A stretch of 64,000 bases of DNA, from positions 5,084,001 to 5,148,000 of the forward strand of contig OX365948.1 in the NCBI GenBank assembly GCA_947247005.1, given 5' to 3'. Numbering within the stretch: position 1 is the stretch's first letter; every line of letters starts with the position of its first letter. The DNA comes from Spisula solida (Eukaryota; Mollusca; Bivalvia; Venerida; Mactridae). Positions 36,606-48,000 of this stretch are shown here, piece after piece. Made by a program: the position numbers and the translations under genes. The notes beneath the pieces were generated by a model. It was given only the letters and a program-made list of their open reading frames with translations. It made no database searches and was not told the DNA's origin.

Positions 36606-37736
36606 AGTCGCTGTCATTCCAGATGGCCTTCTGGCAGCAATCTTTGATTTAATTAAATTGTGTACAGTGGTCAATTTCTATAGAATTTAATTCAGTCATT
36701 GCTTATTATGTGTAATAGTGAGTGACATCATTCCTTTTTAAAATAATCAAGATGGCATGCTGGACTTCATCTTTAATTAAGTTTATTGGGTAAACTACCC
36801 ATCCACCTTTCGCAATATTTCCCAAAGTGTAACGATACACAGGTGAGCGATGTAGTTATTCTTCTAAGTTGGATATTTTTAACTATAATTATGATCTGAG
36901 TTAATGCAATACTATGGTATTTCTGATGGTGTTACCCCGTAATTGTAAGCGTAGTCTATAGTTAACCCGATTGTGACAACCATTTACATAAAAACATAAT
37001 TGTCTTTTCTTTTTTATCTACAACAAAGTTCAATATTGAGTCAATCATATGTTAAGATTTGAAGGGTAACTGGTATCGAAATCAGCTTTTGTGGTATCTA
37101 CAATTTTTACAGTATAGTTAGACATAATCAACCCTGAAGAGGCATTATGTTCAACAGATAAAGCAATGAATCGCCCACGTGAATAAAAGCTAAGCGTTTT
37201 TTGACATTAATTGTTTCATGCAAGTATTTTTCAGTGCGTTTCTGATTGAAATATACTTCAGACAAAGGCGTTTATCGGTGTATTTATTCAAATGGTCCCT
37301 ATTCAAACACGTGTGCAAGCTTATTTGTGAGCATACTTCCTTGTAATGGTTAACGTGTTGTAGTAATCATCTACATAGACAGTGCATGGTGGGAGTATAT
37401 CGAGTATGTGTCACTTTTAATTGGCTATATCGTATCCAACTGTTACAACATGATTTAAAAGTGATTCCACTGGTGTGTATAAGACGCTTATACAACAGTT
37501 CAAGTTTTTACTTTAAAGAATCGAACGCAATTGTCCGTTATGTTTCTCCACATACTGTTTTTTGGTGTGATCGTTATAACAATGTTGTTGTGTTGTGGTC
37601 AACTTTTATTTTGCATACAATATTATTTAAATCCAAGTTTTATGATTAAAGTCAAATAAATAGATTCGCTTTTACTTCGTATCTTAAAATCAAGTGTAAT
37701 TCTGACTACAATGATGGATGCATCAGTGTATATAAG
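36606..37736. other. AT-rich DNA, nothing firm
   Basis: The word ACAGGTGAGCGATG near 36840 resembles the terminal ACAGGTGAGCGACC of the 140-bp repeat at 54014, so a fragment of that family may end here. The 87-codon frame at 37386-37649 has no recognised features. Confidence 0.35.
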
Positions 37737-37848
37737 TTTATTTTCTGGTTCGGTTGTGTGTTGGACATCGTGCCTGTATGTGTTCTGTGCTCCGCTGGTT
37801 AAGTTGAGTGCTGCTTTCCCTGTCCGACTTAATATTATTTATTTGCAT
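37737..37848 (+). repeat. Dispersed repeat R1, 3' fragment
   Basis: GTGCTCCGCTGGTTAAGTTG and the end GTCCGACTTAATATTA are present. The 5' part is absent or too diverged to see. Confidence 0.7.
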
Positions 37849-39421
37849 GTATATTATCAAGAATTAATTATGCACGTATCTTAATGTACAAATACAGTAT
37901 AGTGTCAGTCATACGCCCGTTCTAGGAGATACCGACCGATAGCTTCCAATCCCAAGAGTGCACTGCCTACAACTAGGCCGCCTTAACCTGCTACAAAAGA
38001 CTGCGTTTGAACAACTGTAACTGATCGATTGAGAAGCATTTCCGGTTATAATTAAACATCTTTGTATATTGCGATGCGTATTCGGATTAGATCGTGAATA
38101 AACGTTTGGGAAATTAATTTAGGTTTTATGGCGTCAATGTCGACGACTTTTTACGCACGTTTTCGAAAACATACCCGTATTACGATTGTGATAAACCTTA
38201 TTACCCGCGTATTAAATTGCAGTAACAGTTATAGAATTAAGTGCAATTGTAATTTTGATTAGAGAACATTTCCCGATATTTTGTAATAAACAGAGTTTAC
38301 TCATTAAACTAATGTGCACACACAATTTAAGAAAAAGTTAAGTAATTCATTTAATTAATCAATACTCATTTATAAGTTTCACTTAAAACACTATTTGTAT
38401 AATCGATCGATGCATTGTCATAAGTAGTACATGTCTTAGAGTAATTCTTCAACTAAATTTTCATTTGTGAAATTTAAAAGTTGGTAAATCGTAGACAACG
38501 AGTTTACTACGAGATTATTGTTGAACACTATGTGTGTCATGTCTTACCGTACCGTGCACATGTTTGCAATATCCTTTGAGCACGTTTAGGGGAAATCGCT
38601 TGTCGTATCGTTCGACAGTCTCGCAAGACATACGCAACGTTTCAAGTGTTTTACCTTACTTGCGATAACGCTTTATTGCAAGTCTGACACCATTGCCCAC
38701 ACGTTATCCGTACAAGAAATGAGACTACTTGTGCATCTGCATTGTGATGTTTCCTATTTATATATACATGTATATAGATGCTATCAAGGTTATTTTGTGG
38801 AACTTAGAACTACATGTACAAATGAGGTGAATCATTATCGTCAACACACTGATGATAGGTAAAACACACGAAGATCATTTCATTCAGTCAAATAATACAC
38901 GTTCACTTAGGTCGTTTTAGAAACAAGTTTCGCTAACGACACAGTTTTACTGATCATATCCCGTTTTCAGTTGAATGATACTAATGCTATATTATTTCGT
39001 TATATTAGTATGTTCAGTTTGTTTCCCTATCTTGTCGGAATTGGTTACATGCATACAGTATAAATGAATGTGTGTTCTACATAGTACCTATATTGTCATC
39101 ATTATAAAGCACAAAATGCGTAATAACATAATCATTTTGTTCTTTAAGGTTCAACACACCTATTTGTCAAAATTGCAAAACCGAATGCAACCTATATTTA
39201 TACATAAAAACATATTCCATTTGAACATATTATAGATTTTTAACATTCTAAACAGCAAAGTTATGGCTCTATCTCTTTTGAGTATCAATAACGGCTGATA
39301 GTAATTCAATACAACACACTTCATGTTCAATGACAAATCTGCAGACAGAACTCTCTAACGAGATGAAGTTCATCTATCTTGGAAAGGTGCAGCAGTACTC
39401 ACAAATCAAATAAAAACAACC
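37849..39421. other. AT-rich DNA, nothing recognised
   Basis: No tRNA-like boxes, open frames of note or repeat ends were found up to the LINE junction. Confidence 0.45.
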
Positions 39422-39466
39422 TTTCCTGACAAACTCTTGAGTTATGCAGGTATATTAATATTGTTT

Positions 39467-40967
39467 TAATATACCCTGCATAACTCAAGAGTTTGTCAGG
39501 AAAAAATTACAATCACTTGACATAAGTAAAGCAACAGGACTAGATGGATTGCAAGCTAAATTTCTTAAGATGAGTGCAGATATCATAGCTAAACCTCTTA
39601 CTTACATCTTTAACCAAAGTATTTCAAAAGCATCTTTTCCACAACTTTCAAGAGAGCAAAAGTAATTCCAATCTATAAGAAGGGAAGTAAATCTGATACA
39701 AACAACTACCGGCCTATCTCTATTCTTCCTGTACTGTCAAAAATCCTTGAAACCCATGTAAGTGATAATTTGAAAATATACCTTGAGAACAACTCTCTCA
39801 TTCACAAAACCCAAACAGGCTTTCGCTCTAATCACTCCTGTGAAACTGCTTTAACTTCTGTTGTTGACACATGTATAAATGCCATAAATTATAATAAACC
39901 TGTTGGAACTGTGTTCTTGGGTCTATCAAAGGCGTTTGATTTGATATACCACACACTTCTATTTGATAAAATGATAGAATACCACATCTCAAGTCCATCA
40001 CTTGAGTGGTTTAAATCTTATTTGTCGGACCGATCACAACAAGTGTCTATTCAAGGCAAGCTTTCTGCCTCTCTTGAAATAACACCAGGAGTACCCCAAG
40101 GATCTGTCCTTGGGCCCATACTATTTATCCTTTGTATAAATGATCTACCTCTGCATGTGAAACAATCGTCTACTGACATGTTTTCCGATGACACTACGAT
40201 ATCTGCTCTTGGGTCATCCATTAATACTGTCTGCCACACTTTACAATATAGCCTTGGCACCGTAGATGAATGGTGTTGTAGGAATTCAATGATACCAAAT
40301 CCTCAAAAGACTAACAGCAATGATTATCTCACCCTCAAACACTATCTACACAACACTAATTACAAGCAATATCCATAACCTGGTTTTACAAAACCAGAAC
40401 ATAGATTTCACTGAAGTCGAACAATTGCTAGGGGTCCATGTTGACCACAAATTAAGCTGGAACTTACAAGTTGAGCATATACTTAAGAAATGCAATTCTT
40501 TGCTCTATCTGCTTTTAAGAATAAAGCAGTATCTTAGTATTCACATGAGAAAAATTTTCATCAGTGCTTATATTTTGCCACACCGGGATTATTGCTGCAC
40601 TATCTGGTGCAATTGCAGTGATGGATTATTACATCAGTTGCATAAATTCCAGAAAAGAGCAGCTAGAATAAATCTAGACAAGCCTTATGATGCACCAACT
40701 CAAACCTTATTCATTGATCTGAAATGGATGAAAATACAGGACCGTTTCTTTTATAAAAAGCGGTGTTTGTCTATAAATCCTTAAATCATATATTTCCCGA
40801 GTACATGTCCAACCTATTTATTGAAACTAATAATACATCCTTAAGATCTCATTCAAACAATACTCTCTACATTCCAAAACCTAGGCTAGAATTCTGCAGA
40901 TAATCTCTTGCATATTTTGGTCAAAATACCCCTAACCAGTCAAGTTCAATAATTATCTTCAAAAACA
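39467..40967 (+). pseudogene. LINE reverse transcriptase (ORF2) remnant
   Basis: RT motifs are readable in order. KATGLDGLQAKFL comes near the start, then YRPISILPVLSKILE near 39710, QTGFRSNHSCETAL near 39815, VFLGLSKAFD near 39910, GVPQGSVLGPILF near 40090, FSDDTT near 40185, and a C-terminal region with LGVHVDHKLSW near 40430. In VFLGLSKAFD the catalytic aspartate expected before LSKAFD is glycine. The reading frame shifts near 39640, again near 40315 and near 40770, and the endonuclease domain is missing. Longest open pieces are 39770-40378 and 40320-40784. The family call (CR1/L2-like rather than Jockey) is moderate. Confidence 0.88.
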
Positions 40968-40971
40968 CATA

Positions 40972-42376
40972 CAGGGTGACAATTAATATATGTCCGGATA
41001 AATATTTTTAATAACATTGTCCATGTTTGTCCTAGACAGCTGCTTTTGGTCTTATTTTAAAGATAAATAATTGAATTTTTGTACTATAATAATAAATGCC
41101 TCCATGCGACGTCATGGTAACGTCAATGACGTCATCAATAACGTCATGCATTTAGTAGAGTTCTAAAATGGCTGACAAGTCAGAAGACATTGAATTGTAC
41201 TATGAATTGGGGAATTCCCCTCCACTGGTTAAAAAAAGATTATCACAAAGGTATCCAGATGTTGAGATACCTTCTACGAAGCAAATAAGACGACTAGTGG
41301 TAAAGTTCGAAAGCAAGGGGAGTATTTTAGACCTACGGCATAACAACCAAGGTAGGCCACGATCAGTACGGACACCTGAGAAAAATTGAAAAGGTGCGCC
41401 AAATTATAGGGGAAACACCACGCAAGTCAGTTCGTATTGTTATGGGCGATATTACGAACACGAGTCGGGAAACGGTGAGAAAAATACTTAAATATGACTT
41501 GAAATGTAAACCATATAAAATAAACATCCTGCAACACCTGAAAGAGACTGACATTACTGCAAGGTTGTTGTTGGCTAGATGGATGACTGAGAATGATGCT
41601 GTCATAGACAAGGTATGGTTTTCGGATGAGGCTCATTTTCACTTAAATGGAACAGTCAACACACACAATTTAAGATATTGGTGCACTGAAAAGCCTGATT
41701 TTCATGATGAAAGAGCTTTGCATAGTGACAAAGTAACTGTGTGGGCAGCGTTTAGTGTTGACGGAATCATAGGCCCATTCTTCTATGAAGGAAATGGTGA
41801 AACTGTTACTGTAACTGCTGAAAGGTACATGAAAATAATCAATAGGAAATTTATTCCTGCACTAAGAAGAAGGGGATTTAATGAAGATTGTTGGTTTCAA
41901 CCGGATGGTGCTGCGCCACACACTGCAAGAATTGTCCTCGGCAACTTAACACAAACGTTTGAAGACCAGCTGATTTCTTTGAAAACTACCCATCCTTGGC
42001 CCCCGCATTCACCAGATCTCAGCCCACTTGATTATTTTTTGTGGGGATATATTAAAGGAAGGATTTATACTCCCCAACCAAACAACATTGACACACTGAA
42101 ATCATCGATTCGTCGAGAAATGAGGAACATTACTTCTGAAATGCGCCGTGACGTAATTGCGAATTTTCGACGTCGAATACAGCTTGTTTTACAAAATAAG
42201 GGGTGCCATGTTGAACACTTACTTTAGACAATGTAAGTCATCACAACTTGAACTATATACGGAAAACAAAATTTACACATTTGTGTTTACTGATTATGCA
42301 TTGATAATATTGATATCATTAAATATTTAAAAGATATTGAAAATATTTATCCGGACATATATTAGTTGTCACCCTG
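40972..42376 (+). mobile_element. DD41D Tc1/mariner transposon, nearly intact
   Basis: Terminal inverted repeats of about 42 bp start CAGGGTGACAA at 40972 and end with the complement at 42376, with roughly two mismatches. TA is duplicated at 40970-40971 and 42377-42378. The element is 1405 bp. It sits in the LINE frame: when it and one TA are ignored, the LINE codons on both sides (FKNTY before, LTWFYSGG after) continue in register. The small TIR divergence and the single frameshift in its transposase show that it is much younger than its LINE host. Confidence 0.95.
41168..42227 (+). pseudogene. Mariner-type transposase, one frameshift
   Basis: This would be the cut-and-paste transposase of the surrounding element, acting in the nucleus on its own TIRs. 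The first frame (41168-41389, 73 codons) is the N-terminal helix-turn-helix region. The second (41394-42227, 277 codons) continues it in another frame, so a one-base change in the A run near 41381-41385 separates them. Joint length, about 350 residues, is normal for the family. In the second frame the catalytic aspartates are D78 (WFSDEAHF), D171 (FQPDGAAPHTA) and D213 (SPDLSPLDYF). The last two are 41 residues apart, which defines DD41D. All three are intact. If the A-run change is a sequencing error the gene could be active. Confidence 0.93.
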
Positions 42377-42573
42377 TATCTCACATGGTTTTACTCTGGT
42401 GGACAAAATGATATTTCTTTGTGAATATTATTACAATTATTTTTCTTTGCTTTGTGAATATTGTCACATATATTGTCACATGTTTGTTATTAACATATGT
42501 ATTATGAAATGTTTTTTTTTTCAGTAGTAATATCATTAACTTATGTTATGTTTGCTTACTCTTGTAAACATGT

Positions 42574-43145
42574 ATATGAGCCAGTCTCCAGGAAAACCTG
42601 CTATAATGACATTATGTAACTACTACATGTAACAAGGATTTGAAAAGCTTTAAAATAGGAAAAATGACATATCTATGGATTTAATTTTAATGAATATATC
42701 CATATATTACAATATCTTAGCTTTACAATTTCTTATGAATCATGTCGAAATCACTTACTTCGTTGCTATGGTGACCAATTTCAGAAAAGTACTCTGATTG
42801 AGAAAAACGAGGAGTAAGTTGTTTAAAACAGTAGTAGACTTTCTCTAAATGTGAACATTTACAATTCAGATATATATTTTTAAACGTAAAACATCATTCT
42901 TAACATGATACCATTTTAAACAGTTATGTCAAATATTGATAAAATGCTGTATTTATAAAGTACTTTTAACAACGACGTCTCATAATGTTTGAATGACTTT
43001 TGCGACGTCACGCAAAAAGGCTCTGAATAGGGCCTCTACAAAACAGCTGTAACTTCCTTAAAAATCAACATACTTACAAAATTTATTTTGCATTTTGGTG
43101 TATTAACATAACTCTTTTAAATAATAAAAAATCTCAAAATCAATT
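42574..43145. mobile_element. MITE family M1, copy lacking its right end
   Basis: It starts TATGAGCCAGTCTCCAGG and follows the copy at 35323-35845 throughout, including GAGAAAAACGAGGAG, GCGACGTCACGC and AAAACAGCTGTAACTTCC. After AAAATCTCAAAATC it passes into LINE 3' sequence without the right-hand inverted repeat. It was therefore inserted in the LINE and later lost about 30 bases, or was imprecisely excised at that end. Confidence 0.85.
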
Positions 43146-43240
43146 TATATATATGTGCTTATCATTTGAGGCTCACAGGGAAGACTGGGCTTGCCCAACT
43201 GTGTCGCATCTTTAAATAAAGTCGTTTTTATTATTATTAT

Positions 43241-43789
43241 AAATGGAAACGTTAAGGTACGTTTACTTTCTCACCATTCCTAAATGCAAACCAACGAGCT
43301 TTATATGATTGTCGAGTTGTTATGGTAAATGCAGAAACTTTTATGGAATATTCACTTCTCATGCAATAACTCCTGAGTAACCTGATTATTAATTTTAATT
43401 GTGATACTTAAAACTGGTCAATCATACTGCTTATAGTTTGTAAATTACTTATTCACCAATTACATCGCACAGTTACAGGAGTACAAATGAATTAGTGTCC
43501 AGACTGCATAACGGTCGTTTGTCTTGATTATACACTTTTATTGATATGTTATGTTACAGTTATAAATTAAACATTGTTATAAATGAGATATGTATATTAA
43601 AGCTCAGATTGTAATAACTGGATACGAACATATCACCGATAAGACGTCGATGTATAAAATGTCCCCGCGTCTATAGAGCAGTTATACGCGACACAAAAAC
43701 GTGATTTGTCCAAACCAAACTTTAAATGAATGTAATGCATGTAATCAATAGTAACATTGGAACATTTCATTATTTAATTAACCCAGCAT
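43241..43789. other. AT-rich DNA, nothing recognised
   Basis: Short unremarkable stretch between the LINE tail and the candidate exon. Confidence 0.4.
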
Positions 43790-44022
43790 TCGCCCAGATC
43801 TCGTGGGTTGTTAATGACCTCGGCCAAAACGAATTCGAATCCACAAATTCTGATCAGGAATCTGACGCTCTTTCCTGGCACAACATTGCCACAAATTGCA
43901 TGGACATGGACTACCTGATGAAAACTTTCATTAATTTGAAACTAAATCATTGGACTTGGAATGCCACAAACGCCGATGGGAATTAAGAAGCTTTCTGCTG
44001 AACTGAACAAGAAAATCTTCTA
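43790..44022 (+). other. Candidate coding exon or retrocopy fragment, unidentified
   Basis: Within a frame open from 43726 to 43986, the portion after AACCCAG (near 43790) has mixed third positions, close to half G/C in AT-rich surroundings, and an ordinary protein-like composition (for example DALSWHNIATNCMDMDYLMK). After the stop, a shifted frame continues in protein-like sequence (GIKKLSAELNKKIF) to a stop at 44022, followed by AATAAA near 44025. This could be a terminal exon, a retrocopy or a transposon fragment with a one-base lesion. I recognise no family, and no partner exons are visible nearby. Confidence 0.3.
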
Positions 44023-44651
44023 GAATAAATTGCGGGCGATCATTTCATTTCTCCTAAGCATGATTGTAATTTAGTTTTCTGTGAATTTGCATGATTTTCT
44101 TTAACAGACAATATGTTTGAAGACGGATTGAATATAAAGACATAAAAACAACTAATTAACTATAGGGTATTGCCTTTAATGTGTCTTCGAGTAAAGCAGC
44201 ATAGGATATTCTAATTTACATCACTGTTTCTTACGTATAATTTAGTTTGACCATATCGCAATTTGTGAAATTATATCTCCAATGGCACTCTCGGTTGAAA
44301 TATTATATATTCTTATCGTTGAATAACTCTGATTCAGACGTCAGAAGGTATAAAAGACAAAGATGATAGATCTACAGTAACTGCCCGTTGATGAATGATA
44401 TGCTGTGGATGGTAGACGATTAATCTGATCTAAGAGAACACTTGAAGCGGATCTAGCATAGGATCTTGAACTATTTTGATACAGACAAACGACATCCATG
44501 GGTAGATTAATGAGGATTAATCAGCTGTAAATGTGCAAGCAACGTTTGTTATATTAGATGCTATGAATTGTCAAACTGATGTCTAGCATTTAGCCGTTGT
44601 GATTAACATGTCTTAGAGTCGGCTTTACTAGCAATACGCAACCAACTAAAA

Positions 44652-44945
44652 TGGACGATTCTAACACGATCTTCGGATTAATCCATATAAACATTGAGCA
44701 GACCAGGCCATGTATTATTACTGCAATAAAACATGGTATCAAATTGGCTGTTACTATTTACGCCCCGTATCACGTGACATATTTATGAATGAATGAACGT
44801 AAACTTTATAGTAAAAATTTCAGCGGACCACGAGTTGCACGAGTATCCAGTGTTACAGCTATGACGCATCCATTTTTAGAAACTCCAATATACTCTCGAA
44901 ATTAAGATTCATAAAAACTTCTAATAATCAAGTCATTTATATTAA
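44652..44945 (-). mobile_element. Palindromic element P1, 3' fragment, inverted
   Basis: The reverse complement of the P1 body starts at ATTCTAACACGATC near 44657 and runs through TCACGTGACATATTTATGAA and GTAACAGCTATGACGCATC. It stops near 44945, so the 5' part with the palindrome is missing. Confidence 0.8.
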
Positions 44946-45231
44946 TAGTGGGTTGATGGGTGTTAAGACCACAGTTACTGCAATAGACTTGTTTTTGCTG
45001 AATAACATTAGTTAGGAATGACACACCATGGTGAATTTTGCTATGTAGGTGTAGTTGGTTAGATCAAGGTCATCGTTAACCTGGTGTTCGTGTTACAACT
45101 GCTATTTGTCGACTTCGTCTATTTTTTGTATGAAATAAATTTTGAAATAGAGGAAAATACTTTGTGCATCTCAAACATTTCTCATGAGATTGAAACCAAA
45201 CTTTAACACAATTTAATAATACTTTTATTGA

Positions 45232-45362
45232 ATACTCTTTGGCACAATTATTTTCCCTTCGGTGGGGTATGGATGTGTTTGTGTGCCTTACGTGCTCTGG
45301 TGCTTTTGTTTGAGTGCTGCCATCACTGCCCGATTTATTTTTATCCTTTAGAAGATTATAGG
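45232..45362 (+). repeat. Probable R1 fragment, diverged
   Basis: GTGTTTGTGTGCCTTACGTG and GAGTGCTGCCATCACTGCCC match the constant 3' block with several changes. The overlapping frame at 45228-45425 is not a gene. Confidence 0.4.
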
Positions 45363-46859
45363 TTCAGCCAACGATTACAATTCAATTGCGGGAGCCGAAT
45401 CAATGATTGCAACAAAATATGTTAATGATACGTGCGTAGTGGTGATTAAAACGCTGTTAGTTCATGTTGAACAACTCAATTTATACGGTGGAATATATTC
45501 TTCAATTGATGTTTTCCAGATGTCCGCAGTATACGAAAAAGTTTTATTTCCGAACACAGGAATGAACTATGTACCTTTAGAATACAATTCTCACTTTTAG
45601 TTTCAATATATTTACACTATGATACTTTTTGATTCGCTTTCTCATTAAGAAAATTTATTTCTTAAATTGAGAGCATAAATAAATGTTCTGTATATTCTTT
45701 CCTAAACCGCTACTTGTACAATATTGTTAAACAAACAAAAAATCAATCGTGCCAAAACTATGATAAAAAGTTGTCGGCTCACGCTATGTGCATTGCTACA
45801 ATCGTAGTCTAATTACTGTATCATATGCCCCAGAGCATACATTTGATACAATATATAACCAACAAGATTTTATCCATCAAAACAACTTCTCGTAACGTTT
45901 ACAGGTCACGTACTGCCAATCCCAGATATTGTAGCAATGTGTGATAGGCCAATGTACAATTTTGGTTCCATAAGTTCCTGGCATTTTGTTGTGACTAACG
46001 ACATAATTTCCAAAAATAATTTTCTATCGCGAGTTCATATTTTGATAGAGCTAGACAATTACCATTTTTCGTACATGCAACTAAAGACAATTCACAGGCC
46101 ATATACCGACAATTGTCGTCAAACGCACATAACATAGCATATCTTTATACCAAGTAATTGAACATAGAAAATCACTATTGCCGCGGCTGTAGAAATAGGC
46201 ACAACAGGTACGCCATGGCGTCAAGTCAAGCGGCCAGAAAGATATACTTGTTATCAAATTGTTATTCAATGTTTTATGAATATCTTTTGCGAGCCCTTTG
46301 ATGGAGTTAAAGTGAGTATACATGGCTATCAATAGTTCTAAAGGCTATTTAAATTTGATTATATTTCACTTAATTATATTCACAATAGGTCGTTCTACGT
46401 TCGTGTCAATGTTAACGATATTTTGAATAGAGATACGAAAGGTAGAACAAACTCGCACGTATTTATCGAAGCACTAAGACAGCGTCATGGTACGAGAACA
46501 TTATTATAATACAATCGTATACAGACAAGTTACTCCTTGCACTTGTTGTTCATCAGTACTTGGCTTGTTTTGGCGTATGTTGTTCCAGAGAACGTGTCTG
46601 CACTTACAGGGAAAAACCTGCAGTCATGGAAAGTCATATCATTATTATAATAAAGATTATATCAATATATTAAGCGTATGTCAATACGTCGTGTCTATGA
46701 GAACAAATAACGAACGTTATTAAAACTATAAATAGTAACTGGACATTGTGGTGTAGGTAGACACGATCATAATCAGAGAAGCAATATTGTATTCCAGTTT
46801 CAGAAAACAGGTTAAATATATTGACTGTATCAGATGTTTGAATGTGTCGGGTTTATTGC
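45363..46859. other. AT-rich DNA, nothing recognised
   Basis: Several frames of 65-83 codons overlap on both strands without domain motifs. No repeat ends were found. Confidence 0.4.
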
Positions 46860-47070
46860 TGTTTTTCAACGCTGTTTCAGTTATAAAATGAAATCCACCC
46901 ACACATCTTTTCTGGACTGTATCCTTACCAGTTCTAGCACCTCGATCCACAAGGAACACATCTAGGAGCAACCTCTCTACATTTGAAGGAAATTCGACGT
47001 TGGTGTCAAATTTCCATAATTGGTTAGAACCTTCCGCGACCGGGAATCGAACCTGAGTGACCCGGTTACT
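46860..47070 (-). mobile_element. Probable SINE fragment
   Basis: On the minus strand, GGTTCGATTCCCGGTCGCGG is a perfect B box with following T-arm and acceptor-like bases at about 47035-47055. The A box half is not recognisable. The sequence downstream on that strand, down to about 46860, is GC-richer than its surroundings and probably the SINE body. Confidence 0.5.
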
Positions 47071-47635
47071 AATTCAATATAATGCATTAGTCCTAAACGA
47101 AATCGGATTGGGCAACATGTTTAGCCTATATTAGCCCTATATATTAAATATAAATAGGTTTAAAGCACTGGAAAAAACATTCGAATGACCAGCATATATG
47201 AATACACCCGGAATGCAGACATAATATAATTGGAACATACAATAATGCACCTCAAATGGCCATTCCTACGGCATTTCCGCTCATTCCGACTACATGTATG
47301 ATATACAATACAAGAATGGACTAACGTTGAGTTGAATATCAGGTATATTACGTTGACCTGCATGCAAGTGATATTCACCAAGGACAAATATTAAGTGCTT
47401 TAATTCATAGCACTGTTTCCTAGACGTTTCTATTCTTGGGAATGACTCTCAATGACAAAAAATAATTTCTTTTCCACTACATCACATATTTTGCATCAAA
47501 CCTAGAACCATGCTAGCATGTGTGTTACATGTGACAACCTTAATCATTATTTGCATAAAGCCCTAAGGTAACCCTAAACATTTGAAACAGAACTATAAAT
47601 TGCAATAAACTATCTGAAACTGATTTCCTTACATG
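47071..47635. other. AT-rich DNA, nothing recognised
   Basis: No feature beyond short overlapping frames. Confidence 0.4.
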
Positions 47636-48000
47636 ATGTAGTGAGGCATCCTGGTGTAAGAGACTGCTATAATGCGCAAAAAGAACACTTTGAGCTGAAC
47701 ACTCACATATGTTCCACTATTTACGACAAAACGGTCTAAATTAACATCAATGTTATTATGTCTTGTTGAATATTCAGATTTAGCAAATAATAATCATACA
47801 TTTGATTCAAAATTATTGCACCAGCATTACATCTTATACACTTACAGCCATCGTGGTACATTTGTAGTTTGCGATTATTGCGACGTCTCAGCAAAGAAAT
47901 AGGAATATATGGTTTCTTTGTATTACTGTCTAAGCAATAAAAACTGTAACAAACTCGGGTCATTGCGAAAGCTAATTTGCTTTCAGTGCACTTTGTAGCA

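Larger units (their letters stand above)
39422..43240 (+). mobile_element. CR1/L2-like non-LTR retrotransposon, 5'-truncated, carrying two nested elements
   Basis: The LINE begins inside ORF2 near 39467, with a 36-base inverted copy of its first bases at 39422-39457. Reverse transcriptase reading frame remains run to 40967, are interrupted by the mariner element (40972-42376), and resume as LTWFYSGGQNDIS until a stop at 42422-42424. The 3' region contains the M1 MITE and ends with AATAAAGTC and a short ATT repeat at about 43215-43240, the tail style of CR1/L2-type elements. The element is dead, with at least three frameshifts. Confidence 0.88.

Noticed and set aside
40051..40260. Minus-strand frame across the LINE
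   Set aside because: It is the antisense shadow of the reverse transcriptase.
41363..41642. Minus-strand frames across the mariner transposase
   Set aside because: They are antisense shadows of the transposase reading frame.
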